This document shows, one piece after another, positions 60,848 through 64,000 of a stretch of DNA of 64,000 bases. Source of the DNA: Oscillibacter sp. Lineage in GTDB: Bacteria > Bacillota > Clostridia > Oscillospirales > Oscillospiraceae. How positions within the stretch are numbered: position 1 is the stretch's first letter; each line of letters opens with the position of its first letter. The notes under the pieces are model-generated. The model saw nothing but the letters and a program-made list of their open reading frames with translations. It ran no database searches and had not been told where the DNA came from. The position numbers were made by a program, and so were the translations under genes. The DNA lies in assembly GCA_022652655.1 (NCBI GenBank), contig JALCRQ010000001.1, positions 124,001 to 188,000 of the forward strand. The letters are read 5' to 3'.

Positions 60848-60866
60848 ACTGATCACACAAGCGCAG

Positions 60867-60900
60867 AAATCCCGTCCGGCCTCAGGCCGGACGGGATTTT
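60867..60900 (+). terminator. Terminator of the giant gene
   Basis: AAATCCCGTCCGGCC and GGCCGGACGGGATTT form a 14-15-bp stem ending in TTTT. It is palindromic, so it may also work leftwards. Confidence 0.9.
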
Positions 60901-60920
60901 CACGCAGGTGCGGCCGGGTG

Positions 60921-60950
60921 TTGACCCGCCCGCCGGAAATGGATTATAAT
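60921..60950 (+). promoter_or_regulatory. Promoter of the two-component system
   Basis: TTGACC (60921-60926) and TATAAT (60945-60950) with an 18-bp spacer. Confidence 0.75.
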
Positions 60951-61015
60951 GAACCGGATAAGAGTTCCCGGGGTCGCGGGCCCCGGAAGCATACCGCGGA
61001 AAGGAGCCACCCGGA

Positions 61016-61687
61016 ATGAAACAGCTGCTGATTGTGGAGGACGACCGCGCCCTCAGCCGGGGAATCTGCATGGCGCTGGAGAGCCCGGATCTCCACACGG
61101 CGGCCTGCTTTTCCCTGGGGGACGCGGCGGCGGAGCTCTCCCGCCGGACGGTTGATCTTCTGATCCTGGACGTAAACCTGCCGGACGGCAGCGGTCTGGA
61201 GTTTCTCCGCTCCCGCCGTCCGGCCCTGACCATGCCGGTAATCCTGCTGACCGCCAACGACCTGGAGACGGATATCGTCGCCGGGCTGGAGCTGGGTGCG
61301 GACGACTATATCACCAAGCCGTTTTCACTGGCCGTGCTCCGGGCCCGGGTGAACACCCAGCTGCGCAGGGGCACACCGCCGGACCGCGTTGAGATCGACG
61401 ATCTGGCGTTTGACTTTGGGCGAATGGAATTTTTCCGCGGGGGTGCGGCGGTGGAGCTGAGCAAGACAGAGCAGAAGCTGCTGCGGATTTTGGTGGAGAA
61501 CCGAGGCATCAAACTGTCCCGGGAGGATCTGGTGGACCGCATCTGGACCAGCGGCGCGCAGTATGTGGATGAAAACGCCCTGTCCGTCACTGTCAAGCGG
61601 CTGCGAGACAAGCTGGAGGAGCACCCCTCCCAGCCCCGCTATATCCGGACGGTGTACGGCATCGGCTACACCTGGGCGGTGAAGTGA
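61016..61687 (+). CDS. OmpR/PhoB-family response regulator
   Basis: The 223-aa protein has a receiver domain with the acidic pocket VEDD, phospho-acceptor LILDVNLPDG and LITKPF-type lysine (YITKPFS), followed by a winged-helix domain (ELSKTEQKLLRILVENRG to VDENALSVTVKRLRDKLEE and GIGYTWAV). AAAGGAG precedes the ATG. It directly abuts the histidine kinase gene and lies upstream of an ABC exporter, the arrangement of Bce-type antimicrobial-peptide sensing modules. Confidence 0.94.
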   Translation: MKQLLIVEDDRALSRGICMALESPDLHTAACFSLGDAAAELSRRTVDLLILDVNLPDGSGLEFLRSRRPALTMPVILLTANDLETDIVAGLELGADDYITKPFSLAVLRARVNTQLRRGTPPDRVEIDDLAFDFGRMEFFRGGAAVELSKTEQKLLRILVENRGIKLSREDLVDRIWTSGAQYVDENALSVTVKRLRDKLEEHPSQPRYIRTVYGIGYTWAVK

Positions 61688-62626
61688 ATGGGAATGCCGG
61701 AGAGAATTGTGCTGGCCGCGGGACTCTGCGCGGTGCTGGCCGCCGCGGCGGCAATTTGGCTGAATCACCGAAAAATGCGCAAAATAATGGACGGATTGGA
61801 GCATATGCTGGACGATGCCATCCGGGGAGACTTTCGGGAGGACCGGTTTGACGAGAGTCTTCTGTCCTCTGTGGAGGCCCGGATGGCCGGGTATCTCACC
61901 GCCTCCGGCGTCTCCGGACAGGCGGTGCGGGAGGAGCGGGACAAGATTCGGGAACTGATCGCGGACATCTCCCATCAGACGAAAACGCCCATCGCCAACA
62001 TCCTGCTCTATGCGCAGCTTTTGGAGGAGCAGGAGCTTCCGGACGAGAGCCGGAGGTGCGCGGAGGCACTGGCCCGGCAGGCGGAAAAGCTGAGCTTCCT
62101 CATCGGTTCCCTGGTGAAAACCTCCCGGCTGGAGACGGGAATCCTGACGCTGCATCCCCGTCCGGCTCCGGTGAGCGCCCTGCTGGCGGAGCTGGAGCGG
62201 CAGCTTGCACCCAAGGCCGCCCGGAAGGGCGTGGCCCTGACGGTGGAGGACGCGGAGATCCGGGCGGTGTTCGATCCCAAGTGGACGGCGGAGGCGCTGT
62301 GCAACGTGGCGGACAACGCGGTGAAGTACACGCCCGCCGGCGGACACGTCACGGTGCGTGCGGCGGCGTACGAGCTATTTGTCCGCATCGACGTGGCGGA
62401 TACCGGCATGGGGATCCCGGAGGACGAGCTGCCCCGGATTTTTCAGCGGTTTTACCGGGCCCCCTCCGCCGCCGACGCGGAGGGCGTGGGTCTGGGCCTG
62501 TTTCTGGCCCGGGAGATCCTTTCGGAGCAGGGAGGCTATCTCAAGGCCGCGTCCCAGGTGGGGCAGGGCTCCGTATTCTCCCTTTTCCTGCCCATGGAGG
62601 GGACGTGTCCCTCCGGCGGGGAGTGA
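61688..62626 (+). CDS. Sensor histidine kinase
   Basis: The 312-aa protein has one clear N-terminal membrane segment (IVLAAGLCAVLAAAAAIWL) and almost no extracellular sensor loop. It then has the HisKA H-box ADISHQTKTPIANI (about residue 97), N-box NVADNAVKYTPAGG, G1 DTGMGIPEDEL and G2 GVGLGLFLAREIL. It is probably a member that receives its signal from a partner membrane protein, such as the nearby FtsX-like permease. The ATG follows the regulator stop codon immediately. Confidence 0.92.
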   Translation: MGMPERIVLAAGLCAVLAAAAAIWLNHRKMRKIMDGLEHMLDDAIRGDFREDRFDESLLSSVEARMAGYLTASGVSGQAVREERDKIRELIADISHQTKTPIANILLYAQLLEEQELPDESRRCAEALARQAEKLSFLIGSLVKTSRLETGILTLHPRPAPVSALLAELERQLAPKAARKGVALTVEDAEIRAVFDPKWTAEALCNVADNAVKYTPAGGHVTVRAAAYELFVRIDVADTGMGIPEDELPRIFQRFYRAPSAADAEGVGLGLFLAREILSEQGGYLKAASQVGQGSVFSLFLPMEGTCPSGGE

Positions 62627-62653
62627 AATCCTTCAAAAGAGACAGAAGAAAAT

Positions 62654-62683
62654 TTTCCCGGGAAAGAATGTGGAAAGATTCTT
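62654..62683 (+). promoter_or_regulatory. Two dyads upstream of the ABC genes
   Basis: TTTCCCGGGAAA (62654-62665) is a perfect 12-bp palindrome, and AAGAAT-N8-ATTCTT (62664-62683) is an overlapping inverted repeat. Both are candidate response-regulator sites for the ABC operon. Confidence 0.4.
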
Positions 62684-62691
62684 CTGCTAAA

Positions 62692-62727
62692 GTGTGTATC
62701 GTGGAACCCCCGATACACACTTTTTTT
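62692..62727 (+). terminator. Intrinsic terminator/attenuator between histidine kinase and ABC genes
   Basis: GTGTGTATCG-TGGAACCCC-CGATACACAC followed by T7, ending 3 nt before the ribosome binding site region of the ATPase gene. It either ends the two-component transcript or attenuates read-through into the ABC genes. Confidence 0.85.
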
Positions 62728-62744
62728 CATGGAGGATCGGACAA

Positions 62745-63437
62745 ATGACCATTTTAGAGACAAAAGAGCTGCGCAAGATTTACGGCGCCGGAGAGAACGC
62801 GGTTCACGCGCTGGACGGCGTGACGTTTACTGTTGAAAAAGGGGAGTTCGCGGCTGTGGTGGGCACGTCGGGCAGCGGGAAATCCACCCTGCTCCACATG
62901 CTGGGCGGCCTGGATCGGCCCACCTCCGGCACCGTGACGGTAGACGGCCGGGAGCTTTTTTCCCTGAAGGACGAGGAGCTGACCATCTTCCGGCGGCGGA
63001 AGATCGGGTTTGTGTTCCAGAGCTTCAACCTGGTGCCGGTGCTGAATGTGGAGGAGAACATCGTCCTGCCGGTGGAGCTGGACGGCCGGGAACCGGATTA
63101 CGAATATATCGGCCGGATTGTCGAGACGCTGGGACTTGCGGAGAAGCTCCGCAGCCTGCCGAACAATCTCTCCGGCGGACAGCAGCAGCGGGTGGCTATC
63201 GCCCGGGCGCTGGCGGCCAAACCCGCGATTCTGCTGGCGGACGAGCCCACGGGAAATCTGGACAGCCGCACCAGCCAGGACGTGATGGGCCTGCTTAAGG
63301 TGACGGGGCAGAAATTCGGCCAGACCATCGTGATGATTACCCACAACGAGGAGCTTTCGCAGATGGCCGACCGCGTGATCCGCATTGAGGACGGCCGGAT
63401 CGTCTCCGGCGGGGAAACGGGAGGCGCGGCGAAATGA
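62745..63437 (+). CDS. ABC transporter ATP-binding protein (MacB/BceA type)
   Basis: The 230-aa ATPase has Walker A GTSGSGKST, Q-loop FQSFNLVPVLNVEENI, signature NLSGGQQQRVAIARAL, Walker B ILLADEPTGNLD and H-loop MITHNEEL. It fits the family of ATPases that pair with FtsX-like permeases (LolD/MacB/BceA). I chose ATG 62745, preceded by ATGGAGGAT; the track start at 62694 lies inside the terminator. It overlaps the permease by ATGA. Confidence 0.94.
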   Translation: MTILETKELRKIYGAGENAVHALDGVTFTVEKGEFAAVVGTSGSGKSTLLHMLGGLDRPTSGTVTVDGRELFSLKDEELTIFRRRKIGFVFQSFNLVPVLNVEENIVLPVELDGREPDYEYIGRIVETLGLAEKLRSLPNNLSGGQQQRVAIARALAAKPAILLADEPTGNLDSRTSQDVMGLLKVTGQKFGQTIVMITHNEELSQMADRVIRIEDGRIVSGGETGGAAK

Positions 63438-64000
63438 TTCGCATCAAAAACCGCGGGACCGTCGCCAATCTTGCCCGCAGGAGCCTCCGGTCCGCCGGAA
63501 CGCGCAACCGCGTCGCCGTGGCCGCCATCGCGCTGACCACGTTGCTGTTCGCGGCCCTTTTCACCATCTCCGGCACACTGGTGGACTCCTTTCAGCAGCA
63601 AACCTTCCGCCAGGTGGGCGGCAGCGCCCACGGCACCTTCAAAAATGTCACCGAGGAGCAGCTAAAAACGCTGCGGGACGACCCGCTGATCGTCAGGTCA
63701 GGCGCCCGGCTGCTGTTGGGGATGCCCGAGCGGGCGCCGTTCAACAAGGTGCACGCCGAGCTCAGCTACATGGACAAAAACTGTGCGGCCAGCTATTTCT
63801 GCACCCCCGACCACGGCGTGCTGCCGGAGGAAGGCACCAGGCAGATCGCCTGCGATACCCGGATTTTGAGCCTGCTGGGCGTGGAGCCGAAGCCGGGAGC
63901 TCGTGTGTTCCTCACTTATACCATCGGGGACGGCGCCGGCGCCGGCAAAGAGGTTTCGGACACCTTTACCCTGTGCGGCTGGTGGGAATACGACCCGGCG
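63434..64000 (+). CDS. FtsX-like ABC permease, 5-prime part
   Basis: The first 189 codons lie in the window and the gene runs off the right edge, so the ORF track does not list it. The translation begins MIRIKNRGTVANLARRSLRS and has a TM1 segment (VAVAAIALTTLLFAALFTIS), followed by a large extracytoplasmic domain beginning DSFQQQTFRQVGGS. This is the FtsX/MacB permease layout. It is translationally coupled to the ATPase (ATGA). Confidence 0.85.
   Translation, partial: MIRIKNRGTVANLARRSLRSAGTRNRVAVAAIALTTLLFAALFTISGTLVDSFQQQTFRQVGGSAHGTFKNVTEEQLKTLRDDPLIVRSGARLLLGMPERAPFNKVHAELSYMDKNCAASYFCTPDHGVLPEEGTRQIACDTRILSLLGVEPKPGARVFLTYTIGDGAGAGKEVSDTFTLCGWWEYDPA

Overview
The window reads as the chromosome of a GC-rich, spore-forming, strictly anaerobic-type Firmicute, most likely Oscillospiraceae (Flavonifractor/Lawsonibacter/Oscillibacter-like). 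The basis is S-layer-homology (SLH) surface anchors, a PdaA-type spore-cortex deacetylase, a stand-alone Spo0A effector domain, rubrerythrin, Hsp33, CRP/FNR and MerR regulators, strong AGGAGG ribosome binding sites and vegetative -35/-10 boxes. The genus is inference only; no marker gene is present.

Layout. 1-6.1 kb: a partial MerR regulator faces a four-gene operon of two glycine-decarboxylase-like PLP subunits (GcvPA/GcvPB-like, divergent in several family motifs) plus two permeases (AspT-type and DUF819). The operon promoter has the 19-bp spacer and central dyad typical of MerR activation. 6.4-10.7 kb: CRP/FNR regulator, thioredoxin, rhodanese and DUF6465 genes; then, on the minus strand, a YfcE-like phosphoesterase, a small unknown, a VTT-domain membrane protein and RidA. 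10.9-16.5 kb: an MMPL/RND exporter with a secreted coiled-coil partner, divergent from a TetR regulator through two overlapping promoters that share one -10 box. 16.7-23 kb: housekeeping genes (DUF1893, YihY/BrkB, M29 aminopeptidase, gamma-carbonic anhydrase-like, a DUF3298-like protein, a YerC/TrpR-like regulator, a methyltransferase, Hsp33). 22.9-23.5 kb: tRNA-Val, Asp, Phe, Gly, and a separately promoted tRNA-Cys. 23.6-27.4 kb: a 507-aa HTH regulator, a stand-alone Spo0A_C protein, rubrerythrin and a PdaA-like deacetylase.

27.6-60.9 kb is a cell-surface island: an SLH/metallo-beta-lactamase/Ada-like Zn protein, a membrane-anchored TPR protein, and one uninterrupted 29,874-bp gene for a 9,957-residue secreted protein that fills 47 percent of the window. 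This giant has a signal peptide, a PEST-like linker, RTX-like nonapeptides, Listeria-type repeat domains, a very long Ala/Gly/Val beta-repeat array (first about 55-60 aa units, then seven or more units of 224-266 aa), a non-repetitive module, a long coiled coil, a poly-Gly linker and three C-terminal SLH domains. It resembles LktA-family filamentous adhesins in style and is probably a roughly 1-MDa fibrous surface protein.

60.9-64 kb: a response regulator and histidine kinase, then after an intrinsic terminator an ABC ATPase and an FtsX-like permease cut by the window end (a Bce/MacB-like sensing-export module).

The two most promising leads are the divergent GcvPAB-like enzyme linked to an AspT-type exchanger, and the architecture of the giant protein.
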